A DNA stretch of 64,000 bases from Takakia lepidozioides (GCA_030704615.1 CM060733.1:69006001-69070000); one strand, 5' to 3'; shown: positions 22,980 to 34,092, counted from the stretch's first letter. Made by a program: numbers and translations. Notes: a model not told the origin generated them from the sequence alone.

Positions 22980-25390
22980 GCCATTTTTCTAGTTTGGGGC
23001 CGAAAACGGCTAAGTCCCAGATCTGACTGGCACCAAATCGGAAATTCGGCGCCGTTCCAGTTCTGGGCCCAGTCAGATCTAAGACTTAGCCATTTTCGGC
23101 CCCGAACTGGAAAAATGGCGCCGAAAAAATAAAATAAAAAATAAAATAAAACGCCATTTTTCCAGTTCGGGGCTGAAAACGGCTAAGTCCCAGATGTGAC
23201 TGGCACCCAAAATCGGAAATTCGGCGCCATTTTGCAGTTCTCGGCCCAGTCAGATTTGGGACTTAGCCATTTTCGGACCCGAACTAGAAAAATGGCGCCG
23301 AAAAAAAGAAAAAAAGAAACGCCATTTTTCTAGTTTGGGGCCGAAAACGGCTAAGTCCAAGATCTGACTGGCACCCAAAATCGGAAATTCGGCGCCGTTT
23401 TTGTAGTTCTGGGCCCAGTCAGATCTGGGACTTAGCCATTTTCGGCCCCGAGCTGGAAAAATGGCACCGAAAAAAAATAAAAAATAAAAAATAAAAATAA
23501 AATAAACGCCATTTTTCTTGTTCGGGGCCGAACGGCTAAGTCCCAGATCTGACTGGCACCCAAAATCGGAAATTCGGCGCCGTTTTTCCAGTTCTGGGCC
23601 CAGTCAGATCTGGGACTTAGACATTTTCGGACCCGAACAAGAAAAATGGCGCCGGATAAAAAAAAAAAAAAAAAAAACGCCATTTTTCCAGTTTGGGGCC
23701 GAAAACGGCTAATTCCCAGATCTGACTGGCACCCAAAATCGGAAATTCGGCGCCGTTTTTCCAGTTCTGGGCCCAATCAGATCTGGGACTTAGCAACTTT
23801 CGGACCCGAACTAGAAAAAGGCGCCGGAAAAAAAAAAAAAAACGCCATTTTTCTAGTTTGGGGCCGAAAACGGCTAAGTCCCAGATCTGACTAGCACCCA
23901 AAATCGGAAATTCGGCACCGTTTTTGCAGTTCTGGGCCCAGTCAGATCTGGGACTTAGCCATTTTCGGCCCCGAACTGGAAAAATGGCACCGAAAAAAAA
24001 AAAAAAAAAAAAAAAAACGCCATTTTTCTTGTTCGGGGCCGAAAACGGCTAGTCCCAGATCTGACTGGCACCCAAAATCGGAAATTCAGCGCATAGTTCT
24101 GGGCCCAGTCAGATCTGGGACTTAGCCATTTTCGGCCCCGAACGGGAAAAATGGCGAAAAAAAAAAAAAAAACGCCATTTTTTCTTTTGGGCCGAAAACG
24201 GCTAAGTCCCAGATCTGACAGGCACCCAAAATCGGAAATTTCGGCGCCGTTTTTCCAGTTCTGGGCCCAGTCAGATCTGGGACTTAGACATTTTCGGACC
24301 CGAACTGGAAAAATGGCGCCGAAAAAAAAAAAAAAAAAAAAAAACGCCATTTTTCTAGTTTGGGGCCGAAAACGGCTGAGTCCCAGATTTGACTGGCACC
24401 CAAAATCGGAAATTCGGCGCCATTTTTCCAGTTCTGGGCCCAGTCAAATCTGGTACTTAGCCATTTTCGGCCCCGATCTGGAAAAATGGCGCCGAAAAAA
24501 AAAGAAAAACAAAACGCCATTTTTCCCGTTCGGGGCCGAAACGGCTAAGTCCCAGATCTGACTGGCACCCAAAATCGGAAATTCGGCGCCGTTTTTCCAG
24601 TTCTGGGCCCAGTCAGATCTGGGACTTAGCCATTTTCGGCCCCGAACTGGAAAAATGGCGCCGAAAAAAAAAAAAAAAAAAAAAAAAAATCTTTTTTCCA
24701 GTTCGGGGCCGAAAACGGCTAAGTCCCAGATCTGACTGGCACCCAAAATCGGAAATTCGGCGCCATTTTTCGAGTTCGGGGCCTAGTCAGATCTGGGACT
24801 TAGCCATTTTCGGCCCCGAAAATGGCTAAGTCCCTACGATGGTTGGAACCGCAACTGGAAATTCGGCACCATTTTTCCAGTTCCGCGCCCTATCAGATCT
24901 GGGACTTAGCCATTTTCGGCCCCGAACTGGAAAAATGGCGCCATTTTTCCAGTTCGGGCCGAAAATGGCTAAGTCCCTAGGGTGGCTGGCACCAAAATCG
25001 GAAATTCGGCGCCATTTTTCCTGTTCCGGCCCAGTCAGATCTGGGACTTAGCCATTTTCGGCCCCGAACTGGAAAAATGGCACTGGAAAAAAAACGCCTT
25101 TTTTGCAGTTCGGGGCCGAAAATGGCTAAGTCCCAGATCTGACTGGCACCAAAATCGGAAATTCGGCGCCATTTTTCCAGTTCCGGGCCCAGTCAGATTT
25201 GGGACTTAGCCATTTTCAGCCCCAAATGGAAAAATGGCGCCATTTTTCCAGTTCAGGGCCCCGAAAATGGCTAAGTCCGTAGGGTGGCTGGAACCGCAAC
25301 CGGAATTTTGGCGCCATTTTTCTAGTTCCGCGCCCAGTCAGTTCTGGGACTTAGCCATTTTCGGGCCCAACCTAGGAAAATGGTGGCGAA
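22690..25390. repeat. Array 3: about 16 tandem snap-back hairpins with A-rich loops
   Basis: The unit is about 170 bp. One arm reads cagatctgggacttagccat then ttcggccccgaactggaaaa and atggcgcc. An A-rich loop of 10-40 bases follows, then the complementary arm. Loops are centred near 22800, 22960, 23135, 23310, 23490, 23668, 23834, 24005, 24165, 24333, 24505, 24675 and 25090. Three loop-less units lie near 24825, 24935 and 25230. The linker between hairpins carries aaaatcggaaattcggcgcc. Arms of about 50 nt are nearly perfect. Confidence 0.88.
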
Positions 25391-25494
25391 AATGGTTTAC
25401 GAGTGAGTGGTCGCATTGTAAGTTGCCTCCTGATTTTGTGAGGCACCTCCTCTCGCTCTTTTATTTCATTGAAAGACCATTTCTGCTTCCGCTG

Positions 25495-25968
25495 GTATTG
25501 ACATTCTCAAGTGGATTTGTTCTTACTGTAGGAGGGACGTCTACACCGCAGTTCATGGGCAGGAGAAACGTGCATTTTTTTGCCAGGGGGGATTTCATGC
25601 CTAGTCCAGAAAGGGACTACATCCTTCCTACTTATGTTGCCCGGCTTGCTTCGGTGTCCATTAGGAGGTGTTCCGAACCTAGTCGTGTACAGCAGATTTT
25701 AGACGAAGCAAGCCTCAAGAAAATGAAGATGAGGGAGGAGGCAGCAGCTATTAGAGCCCGTCAGGCTCGTAGATTTGTCTTAGATTCAGCTGAGGAAAGT
25801 GGGGGAGAAGATGCAGAAGATTCCCAGGAGGTGAGGTGGACAGTCCCCCAAGAGGACGGGATTTTTGAGAGGCATAGTGGAACTGATGCATCACAGAGCT
25901 CGGAGGATGAGGGGGATGAGGGGATGAGGAAAGGTGGGGCAAGTTCCTCGGAGGGTGTAGGAGAGTAG
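25495..25968 (+). pseudogene. Terminal exon of methyltransferase-like gene M, orphan copy in X
   Basis: Following an AG acceptor (cttactgtag), the frame encodes GRRNVHFFARGDFMPSPERD, ILPTYVARLASVSIRR, a basic helical segment, then EVRWTVPQEDGIFE and an acidic Ser/Glu tail ending at a TAG. It aligns throughout with the last exon of gene M at 49211-49671 (RKNVPFFARADFMTSPVMD...EVRWTVPQGEDGIFE). The acceptor and downstream exon are preserved, but the rest of the gene is absent and array 3 replaces it. It shows that element X once carried gene M on the plus strand. Confidence 0.8.
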
Positions 25969-26159
25969 TGCCCATTCCGGCTATGACAGTTAGAATACAC
26001 TTGTATAGACGTGGCTTGCCACAAAATTTGCAATAAAATGTTGCATTTCAAGTCCACTTGTGTCACATTCCAACTTCACATGACCCTATTTCCGTGCCTC
26101 CTAACCCTATTTCCGTGGACTCACAATGGTCAGATCATGCTTTTTTTTTTTTCGCTCAT

Positions 26160-26188
26160 GCTCATGCCGCTCATGAAATAGCAGCCCC
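26160..26188 (-). repeat. Element X right terminal inverted repeat
   Basis: The complement reads GGGGCTGCTATTTCATGAGC followed by GGCATGAGCATGAGCG. It is followed directly by the second target duplication CCTTCCCCCA at 26189-26198. Confidence 0.8.
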
Positions 26189-26198
26189 CCTTCCCCCA
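26189..26198 (+). repeat. Target-site duplication of element X, right
   Basis: CCTTCCCCCA is identical to 17813-17822. After it, transposase copy B sequence continues briefly before PPR debris begins near 26225. Confidence 0.8.
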
Positions 26199-26219
26199 TC
26201 ATTTGCTCAAAGGTTGAAG

Positions 26220-27300
26220 ACTGATCCCTTGGCATCCTCGATGCACCCACATTTGGCATACATGTCCACCAGGGCAGGGGCAATGCTCAGAATGACATCT
26301 GGTAATCTGATAGGCATTCACCTTTTTGCCTCGGTTGTCCCACCATTGTCTGGGGTCAGAAAAATATTCATTCCACAGCTTCTCCTCGTCTCTGTTACCT
26401 ATTTCTGGATACTTTCATGTTGTCACATTGGCAGACGTATCATGTCAAAGTCATTCCAAACTATCCTAGATTCACTCAACCAGCTAACTTGCAGAATTCA
26501 ACATGAAAATTTAGGGCCGATTCTGATAGGAGGGGAAAACAGGGTGGAATGTGTTGAAGAAGGTGCCTTCATCAGCAGTGCCTAATTTTATCAATTGTGC
26601 CGCTGCTGCTGCGGCTTCAAGTTGATTATCTACCCATGCAGGTTTTTTGTATCTATCCTTCCACAGGGAATCATAGGTAATCTAGAGGTTGAAATCTGGA
26701 GCTTGTCCTTGACCTTGTGTCATGACCCATGGAGGATTTGACCGACCATCAACCCAAAATGACCTCTTGTGTGTGCTGCTTGTGTCTTGTAGTCAGATAA
26801 TGTCGGATTGGTCTGTGAGAACCACCACGGTGTAGCTGAGCAGGCAGAGATTGAAACACGGCGTGCTAAGACCAAGCTGACTCTCCCAAGAACCTTGTAA
26901 ACATTAGGAAGAATACCAAATCAGGGTACTAACAGGAGGCAAGAGCCCACATTTGCAGGATGAACAAACTTCTTCACATCGTACCTTAAGAAAACGCGAC
27001 AACTTGCGATTGCAGTTGTCCCACAATCGTGAAGGATCTGCTCCGTGCTGCAAATTTAGGGCCGAGTCTGATGAGAGGGCAAAACAGGCTGAAATAGGTC
27101 GAAGAAGAAGGTGCCCTCACCACATTGTCCTTGACATTGTGTCATGACCCATGGAGGATTTGACCTCCCATCAACCCAAAAAGACCTCTCTTCTGTGTGC
27201 TGCTGGTGTCTGTAGTCAAGTAATGTCGGATTGGTCTTTGAGAACCACCACGGTGCAGCTGAGCAGGCAAAGATTGAAACGACCTGCTAAGACCAAGTTG
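26220..27300 (-). pseudogene. PPR and OSB-like gene debris (PDF motifs)
   Basis: The leftmost 90 bp read as a PPR fragment (VDMYAKCGCIEDAK type). From about 26420 to 26310 the minus strand encodes LWNEYFSDPRQWWDNRGKK. From about 26720 to 26600 it encodes APDFNL..DSLWKDRYKKPAWV. These are the two halves of the PDF motif (W..YF.DP..WWDNR...PDF....LW......PPWV) of plant OSB proteins. Further PDF-like repeats at 26900-26700 and 27300-27130 carry DGRSNPPWVMTQ-type endings. Repeated motifs, stops and frameshifts indicate tandemly duplicated gene debris. Confidence 0.6.
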
Positions 27301-27399
27301 ACTCTCCCAAGAACGCAGGAGAGGAGGGGAGAGGAGAGGCGAGGAGAGGAGGGGAGGAAGAAGAGAGCCCGCGGGAGGGAAAGGGAGAAAGATCGCGGG

Positions 27400-27500
27400 G
27401 AGAAAGAAAAAAAAAAACAAACAAAAAAAATGATCCCGTGATTTAATCCCGCGGTATATCACGACCTAAATAATGTCCTTACCACTAGACTACCCCTTAA
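27400..27500 (-). repeat. tRNA-derived SINE-like fragment
   Basis: On the minus strand, TAGTCTAGTGGTAAGGAC matches a Pol III A box, and about 35 bp later GGGATTAAATCACGGG resembles a B box. A T-rich tract follows. It is too degenerate to be a tRNA gene and I found no target duplication. Confidence 0.4.
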
Positions 27501-27504
27501 AACT

Positions 27505-27640
27505 TAACACCCCCTCCTGTACTATTATATTTAAGGTGTTTTAAACCCCCTATGTATGTATAATGTTGTACATGGGGGGGTTTAAAATACCCCCTCCTGT
27601 GCACGCACGTGGCTGGTACATACTGGCTGGAGTGCACCCC
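27505..27640. repeat. Cluster of CCCCCTCCTGT-type iterons
   Basis: AACACCCCCTCCTGTAC, TTTAAACCCCCTATGTATGTA and AATACCCCCTCCTGTGCACG lie within about 110 bp. A related set in the opposite orientation is at 39280-39400. Next to each cluster is a similar CGCACGTG...AGTGCACCCCC block. Confidence 0.55.
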
Positions 27641-28068
27641 CAAGGGATTTCATCCGGGGATAAAATATATAGATGGGTGGTAACAGGTGCCAAGTATTCG
27701 TGGGAAGACTATGAAGTTGGCAAACATGATAACATGCAGCTCTCCCTCCAAGAAGTTTGTCAGGCGCTATCATGAGAACTTGGAGGTTTATCCCTAATTG
27801 ATTTCATGTTATCTTGCTTAGCAGGTGGAACACAATGATTTCCTCTTCTTTTTCTTTGTGATCTGATCCTCATTCTGGGTAGGGTTTTAACCTTCGACAT
27901 AAGTAAACAGTTTTTTTGTGTTTTGATTCCAGCTTCGGCTCGTTGAAATGTGAGCCAATACAGGATTGTCATTCTGTATGTGTCCCCTCATGAATACAAG
28001 CTATTGACATTATCCAAGGTCTCTTGGGAAGGTCTTGATGCTGACTCAAATCTATACTGATGGGGCAG

Positions 28069-28470
28069 GTGAAGGCGTGGGTAGACATGGCCATGGCATT
28101 GGAGGACAATCATAAGAGCTTTGGTGTGCATCCAGCAAGCTTGGTCATTGCTCCTGCATCCTTCCCTCTGGCTGAGGTCATTCTCCCCGAGATTATTGAC
28201 CCAGATTATTGACCCATGCAGGTAGTTCCCTTACGGCATGCCCTTGGTGAGAAGGGCATGGTGGTCACACAGTACACAATGTATGGAGTTGAGGCCCTGG
28301 GTTTGCTGAAGATGGACTTGTTGGGTTTGAAGAATCTCACTTTGATAGCACTTGTTTACAAGCTAGTGCATGATAACTATGGCTTAGAGCTAGCCATTGG
28401 AGAAGCTACCCACTGACAATATCAAACGTTTGAGCTTCCTTCACGTGGACAACTTGACGGTATATTCCAG
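28069..28470 (+). pseudogene. DNA polymerase III alpha (DnaE)-like exons, right fragment
   Basis: Two exon-like segments follow AG acceptors. 28069-28176 encodes MALEDNHKSFGVHPASLVIAP, matching the HPAGVVIA region of bacterial DnaE. 28222-28470 encodes MVVTQYTMYGVEALGLLKMD then LLGLKNLT, matching the VTQYDM..LGLLKMDFLGL signature. It then continues to TFELPSRGQLDGIFQ (TFELL..G.T.GVFQ) and ends at a GT donor. Both segments are phase 0. An in-frame TGA after GEATH and a 45-nt putative intron containing a duplicated attattgaccc suggest decay. Introns argue against bacterial contamination. Plastid targeting would be the expected role but is inference. The preceding DnaE exons are on the other strand at 39629-40097. 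Confidence 0.8.
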
Positions 28471-29048
28471 GTTTGGTTTGCTTCTCTATTATGACTAGAC
28501 AAACATATTGCAAGGTGCAGCAGAATAGAACTTGCATCAGAGCGAGAAGTTTCAAGAGGCTAACAAATGCTGACCACCTCAGAATAGAAGCCTTCTATAC
28601 TCATACCTTGTCTCCTTTTGAACACGACCATGAACCCCTTCTGAACAAAAGGCTGGGGAGCTCTTTTATTCAGGCTATCCAGCTGAAACTCAACCACTAA
28701 AAAGCTACATTACTTGAGGCTAGACAAACTTCCTTGCAAACATGTGTTAAAGTCTCCTTTCACTGGACCCTAACGCCGGGTGGTGGTCTACCACTTCCAC
28801 TGGACGACATATATGCTAAAGTGTAACAATTAAAAAAGGCCATATCATGTTGGCTGCCATTGTGCCAAGTGAGTATACTCATTCATGTTTATTATTGCCT
28901 TAGACTTTACATTAAACTTCTGATCTCTGATGCAATTCGGATGCAAGATTGATGAGTGACATAATCATGGAGTAAGACGTGTAATTCATTTTGTAGTATA
29001 ATTTGCATATTGGTGGAGCATTGAAACAATGATGTGAATGTCTCATAG
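28471..29048. other. No recognisable gene
   Basis: The stretch lies between the DnaE fragment and the CACTA transposase. I found no CACTA left terminus here, so the 5' boundary of that transposon is unknown. Confidence 0.4.
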
Positions 29049-31818
29049 GGAAAAAACAAGTGGCAAACATGGACACGTACTTGCGACCTCTTGTTGATGA
29101 ACTTAAGGAGCTATGGAGGGGGGGTCTCGGCATTGGATGCTTCACTTGACCCTATGGCCGGACAATCTTTTCAGATGAGAGGCATCTTGCTTTGGACAAT
29201 GCATGATTATCCAGGTATATTATGTTCCCCATGAACAACCTGCATACATTCAGTTGTCAATGCCGGATAATATCGATAAGGATTGGGATTGATTGAAGTA
29301 GCGGCGACAGTCTTGTGCACCGTAGTGGGGTAGATGGCATTATGGGCCATGCACATGACAACTTTTTGTTTTTGCTAATGTGGTGGGATGTGTAGTACAG
29401 GACTAACTGTTTGCTCGGGGCTAAGCACCAAAGGGTATCATGCATGCTTGCATTGTGGCGATGATCTTGATGCACATAGCTCCCGCCGTCTTCACAAGAT
29501 GGTGTATCCCAACTACCGCAAATTTCTTCCTATGAGCCATCGATGGAGAAAAAGAGAGAAACACTTGTTTGATGGCAAAGAGGAAGTACGTCCCCCCCCT
29601 ATGACACCGTCCGGGCAGTTTTGGGAGGACCGATGGAAGGAGGCCCATGCGGGCACGGACGGTGAAGTGGACGTGCCTGACATGAAATGACTTTCAATCT
29701 TCTACGAGTTGTCATATTGGGCAGTACATATTCCACAAAATCACCGTCAATATCCCTATGCATGCATATGATATTGCACATTTGGTACGCGTTGCATTGT
29801 CACTTTCACGCAAAAAATTTTGTGTAAGTTTTTATGGATGGGGATATATGTAGGACATGAAGATTCGCCATCTTCTAGATCCCATGCATATTGAGAAAAA
29901 TGTATGCTCGTCCTTTTTTCGGGTTTTTCATGGCACGCCGACAAAGAAGGGAGTGGCTGCAAAAGGAGATTCTCTCGGTGTTAGAAAGGAGCTTGAGGAA
30001 CAGGGTCGCATGCGCCATCTATGGGCCGAACAAAATGGTGTGGACCCAAAGGGTGTGGTACGATGGAAATATAGGCGCGCACCTTGGCAATGGACAAAAG
30101 AGGAATACAAGAAAGTGATAGCCACCATAAGTGCTGTCCGAACACCAACTGGTTATGGGTCATCCCTCCGTACGAAGTTCAGCGAAGAAGACGGGGTCCA
30201 TGGTTTGAAGTCTCATGACTACCACAATCTATTGCAAGACATCTTGCCCATTGTAGTACGTGGGACATTGACTCCCGAGGTTCGTGAGACAATCTATAGA
30301 TTGGGAGGCTTGTTCCAGTGGATTCGCTCCAAAGAGTTGGAAGAAGCGGATTTTCCACGCATGAAGAAGGAGGCGGCGGAGGTAATGTGTATGTTGGAGA
30401 TGCACCTTCCTCCCTCGTTCTTTGACATCCAAGTGCACTTAGTGGAAGAGGCTTCGATTGCCGGCCCCGTTCATTCTCGGTGGATGTACTTCCTTGATCG
30501 TTATATGAAGACTTTGAAAGGATTTGTAAGACAAATGGCGCACCCGGAGGATAGCATGGCGGAGGGGTATACGTTGCAAGAAGCTATGTTCTATTGCACA
30601 GAGTACATAGCAAGGGTGGATGATGAAGCCCCTCGGATGTGGAAGGAAGAGGAGGATGCACGAACCAATGACATTGTTTTGCCCAAAAAATCGAAGAGGG
30701 TAAAATTGCCGACCTTGGTGCAGATTGAGCAAGCGCATGACTTCATACTGAAGAACACCCCATCCATACATGAGTGGGAGACAAGATACAATAATCTTGT
30801 TCAGCAACGAGAGGAGGAGACGCTTGCATGGAGGCGGAACCATCCAAGGCCGGTTACTAGACGCCCACGCCGAGGAGAGGACCATCGGAATGTTCCTTCA
30901 CAAAATTTGCCCATGGAATTGCAGCCTCTAAGTTCATTCCAACAGTGGCTTCGGACTTCAGTTTATGACGCCGTTGCTCAAGGAGAGGTGGTTTCAGATT
31001 TGGTGCAAGACATTGCAAGGGGCCCCTCTCAAATCGTGACCTCATACACGGCGGTTTGGGTTCACGGTCGTCATTTCCACATTCGTGCTCTTGACATGAA
31101 GCGCAAAACAACATTTGATTCTAGCTTGCGTGCCACATATTGGCAAGACTCCGTGTGGGGCAAGGGAGATACACGACCTGCTATGAGCAAACTTGAGTAC
31201 ATTGGAGAGCTTGAGAGCATACTCCAACTTCAGTATACAAGGTACCGACCTCTTCTCTTCAAGGGAAGGTGGTTCCAGCCACATCTTGTGGGGCCCTCCG
31301 CAACACTAGTGCAAGATGATTGTGGTTTCATGCGCGTCAATGCAGATAGGCTCAACCCTACTCATCGTCCCTCCGATGAGCCTTTTTCACGGCCTTCAGA
31401 TATGGAGCAAGTTTTCTTCTCCGATGACAAAACAAGAGGGGGGAATTGGAAGGTGGTTGTGCATGCTCAGCCAAGAGGAAGACGTATCTATCATGGTCTC
31501 GGATCTCCATGGGGTGAGGCAATTGCGGTGGACGGAGAGACTGGTCATAATGATGCTGATGATGGAGGTTGGGTAGAGGGGGTAGAAGAGGATGATGACG
31601 CCCCGGACAATGTATCCTGGACCCTATATGATGAAGCTCCAGAAGATACGGATGTTGGAGAAGGAGACGAAGACACGGCCATTGACAACGAGGTGGAGGA
31701 TGATTCGGAGGTCCCTTTTGAGGGCCAGGCCATTTATGACGATGTCTCCGATGACCAAGAAGACTTGCAGCTTGGTGAGGATGAAGAAGCTCCGGATGAT
31801 GATGTTCAAGTTGATTAG
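29049..31818 (+). pseudogene. CACTA (En/Spm) TNP2-type transposase, CACTA-2
   Basis: Exons: 29049-29214 (NMDTYLRPLVDELKELW, then, after a frameshift in a G7 run near 29120, FQMRGILLWTMHDYP); 29401-about 29732 (GLSTKGYHACLHCGD, YRKFLP, LSIFYELSYWA); and 29853-31818 (DMKIRHLLDPMHIEKNVC, HDYHNLLQDILPIVVRG, VHSRWMYFLDRYMKTLKGFVR, AVWVHGRHFHIRALD). These match Transposase_21/TNP2, DUF4218 and DUF4216 of plant CACTA elements. The last exon is open for about 655 codons and ends in a long acidic tail. The frameshift and an in-frame TGA at about 29688 break the upstream part. The start of the gene is not visible. Confidence 0.9.
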
Positions 31819-32140
31819 ACACAAAATCAAAGCTACAAAACAATTCTCGCACCGAACAGGACCCATCCCTTCGATTGATTGTACATGTATATGCATATTG
31901 TAGTTTATTTCTATTATTGATCAAATATGGCTGTGGCTGGTAGTCTTTCAAGAAAGAAGGCAGAGGCAATGAATATGTTGGAGCAACATATACAGATGTG
32001 GTATCAAGAGAATTATCAAAATGAATGTCACAATCTACAAGAAGGTCCACAACAACAAGCTAAACCATAAAAGAAAACAAACACCCTACCCAAATACCAT
32101 ATGAAAAAAAAAAAAAAAAAAAAAAAAAAACTAAGAACCC
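31819..32140. other. CACTA-2 3' region, non-coding
   Basis: AT-rich sequence with a poly(A) run at about 32104-32130, between the transposase stop and the GC-rich subterminal repeats. No gene is visible. Confidence 0.5.
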
Positions 32141-32159
32141 CCAAAGGCCCTAAACCTAA

Positions 32160-32799
32160 ACCTAGAAAGCCCTGCAGTCGCTGCCTGCGACCCCCACGCG
32201 TCGCAACCTGCGACGCAGTTTTTTGGATTTATAAGGCCGGGGGTCGCAAACAGCGATGGCCAACCGTCGCCAAGTGCGACCTATTTTTTTGTTTTGAAAG
32301 AATGGATTTATGAGGCCGAAGGTCGCAATTGGCGACGGCAAGCTGTCGCAAAATGTGACATGTTTTTTTGTTTTGAAAGAATAGGGTAGCCGGGCTGTTT
32401 GCGACGCCCGGCCGTCGCAAGGGCCTTTTGCCCTTCATGCCACCATGCGACGGCCGGGCGTCGCAAAAAAGGGCTGCAATGAAAGAAAGGGCATGAAAGG
32501 GCTTTTTTTTTTGGGCTTGCGACGACCGGCCGTCGCCAGAAAGGGCTAGCTTCTTCCCCTTCGCTGGGGCGACGCTTGGGCGTCGCACAAAAGGGCTGCC
32601 TGCTGCCCTTCACCCGCCCGTGCGACGGCCAGGCATCGCCGCCTGGCCCCGGCGCCAAGTGGCGACCCGGGGTTTGGCGGCGACGGCCCGGCGTCGCAAA
32701 CACGCTCCGCGGGGTAGGTGTCGCACGCTCGGCGCCGCGAGGGGTGTGGGGGCGCGGCTGGCATTGCAAACCCCCCCCCCCCCCCCATTTGCTGTAGTG
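32160..32799. repeat. CACTA-2 right subterminal hairpins and terminal repeat
   Basis: Palindromes of the form tgcgacgcccggccgtcgca and variants (gcgacgg...cgtcgc) recur about every 60 bp. A C16-17 run and ATTTGCTGTAGTG at 32787-32799 follow. Read inward, this end is CACTACAGCAAAT, a typical CACTA terminus. The following trinucleotide is GAA. No matching left terminus with GAA was found. Confidence 0.7.
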
Positions 32800-33380
32800 G
32801 AATAAAGGCAGGTTTTTTTCGGGCCCAAAACGATAAAATAATCGAAAATAATATAGAAAGAGTAGGTTCTCGAAGATTTCCGCGCCCATGCTGGAAGCAC
32901 TTCGCTCATAAGTACCAGTATCCGCTCATCACGTCGAGCCCAAGCTCATGGACCGCCATCCCAAGTCATAGAAAAACTGAATTCTGGCCAATAACGGCAC
33001 CGAAATTACCCCAGAGCAAGGGACGCGTGAGGAATTAGGATCGGGGTTTGCAGACTCTGAAGATGCAATGAGGACCTGTAACCGTGGATAGTACTGTCCA
33101 ATAACGGTGCCGAAATTGGGCACCGCCAAAAAAATAGCTGGCGAAAGCTCCGGAGTGAAGCCAATAACGGCGCCGAAATTCAGGACAGGGCCGACAACTG
33201 CCAGATGCAAACTGTCCTGAAACTGGTGTGGATTTGTCTAATAAAATCACACATGTGGGAGGAAATTCAAGTTCTGCCGCATACAACATTGGCAGTGCAA
33301 CAATGATATATCCTCTTCCGCCGGCCTCACTCTCATTTTGCTCTTCTCTCTTATCTTCTGTGCCCATCTCTTCTCTGCTC
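32800..33380. repeat. Region with CCAATAACGGYGCCGAAATT quasi-palindromes
   Basis: Copies near 32990 (ataacggcaccgaaatt), 33098 (ccaataacggtgccgaaatt) and 33161 (ccaataacggcgccgaaatt) precede the ORFX copy at 33382. Weaker forms are at 34381 and 34520. They share the CGG-YR-CCG core with the other palindrome families. No gene is present in this interval. Confidence 0.65.
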
Positions 33381-33381
33381 T

Positions 33382-34092
33382 GTGTTCTTGCTATGTCGTG
33401 AGGCCATGTCGTGCCTGAATCACATCTATCGACGCCAGACGGGACTCATTGCCCCGAATGCAGACGACATCATTGTCTGCTTGGATGTTTACAGGGACGA
33501 TCCTCGACTTGTCCAGCTGAGGGCAATGGAGTTTCTTCCACGATTGCACGATTATCCTGGACCTCGGCTGGGGAGCAGGTGGTTCCTGCGCATCATGGAC
33601 CTGGACTTTCCGCTTGACTGGGAGCCGAATAGGTATTGCACAACGTTGCTGTATCGATGGAACTGTTGCGAGTGGACATATGATGAGTGCATAGGTGAAA
33701 ACTTCACGCGTGGATGGACTGGTTCGCAAAGTGGGGACATTCTCTTCAGTTATGAGGATGAGGAGGAGGGGAACATAGGGCCCACTGTGAAAATGTCCTT
33801 CTACAAAGGGGGCATTATACGCCATACGATATACACGACATCCTCGTTAGTTTCAACCGGGCGACAGAAACCGCTGACATTTTGTTCAAATACCCGGTCA
33901 CTCAGGAGGTCCTTGAGAGGCCAGTTCGAGTTTCTTCTACTTGGGCAAGGGGACCATAGCCGCCCGTCTTGCATGTTTAGAGTAGACATGTTTGGACTCG
34001 CGGACACTCATGGCAGATACATTTTCCTCCAGAAATTTAGTAGCTTCCCTGTGCCATATGGGGAATATACATGCTTGGATAATCTTCTGTAA
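33382..34092 (+). pseudogene. ORFX family protein, copy 1 (WNCCxWT)
   Basis: Unrecognised family of about 230 aa with four further copies at 50.9-54.9 kb. Shared landmarks in order: an N-terminal segment with DDIIVCLDVY; a FLRIMDLDFP segment; YRWNCCEWT; a GDI-F/R segment; and YKGGII. After about 33830 the true homologous reading (HDILVSFN, TQEVLERPV) is in another frame, so the copy has a small frameshift and its open C-terminal 80 residues are not native. It lies just upstream of transposase copy D on the same strand, which suggests it belongs to the same transposon family. No signal peptide or transmembrane segment is evident. Confidence 0.6.

Larger units (their letters stand above)
17823..26188. 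mobile_element. MULE-like transposon X (8.4 kb)
   Basis: Matching ends (GCTATTTCATGAGC followed by CATGAGC iterons, inverted at the right end) and an exact 10-bp target duplication define the element. It is inserted in the 3' part of transposase copy B. Left to right it holds: an AT-rich subterminal zone; short palindromic repeats (18060-18415); a minus-strand transposase remnant lacking its SWIM part (18415-20290); three tandem palindrome arrays (20540-25390); and a plus-strand terminal exon (25495-25968) homologous to the last exon of the methyltransferase-like gene at 45306-49671. It looks like an internally deleted copy of a two-gene transposon. Confidence 0.85.

Noticed and set aside
20440-25390. 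Many long open frames with MEIRRRISI, FFQFGAENG or KKKKK-type translations
   Set aside because: They are translations of tandem palindromes and poly(A) loops, appear on both strands, and change with repeat period. There is no independent coding signal.
22690-25390. Regularly spaced repeats resembling a CRISPR array
   Set aside because: Units are 170-bp hairpins without unique spacers, in a eukaryotic transposon. No cas genes are present.
27310-27420. Purine-rich GGAGAGG stretch as a regulatory GA element
   Set aside because: It looks like a simple low-complexity tract next to a SINE-like fragment. Nothing ties it to a promoter.
28069-28470. DnaE-like sequence as bacterial contamination
   Set aside because: The similarity is divided by GT-AG introns with matching phases and lies within plant transposon sequence, so a nuclear gene fragment is more likely.
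32101-32313. 70-aa frame starting with a poly-lysine run
   Set aside because: It is a translation of the poly(A) tract and CACTA subterminal repeats, with no homology.
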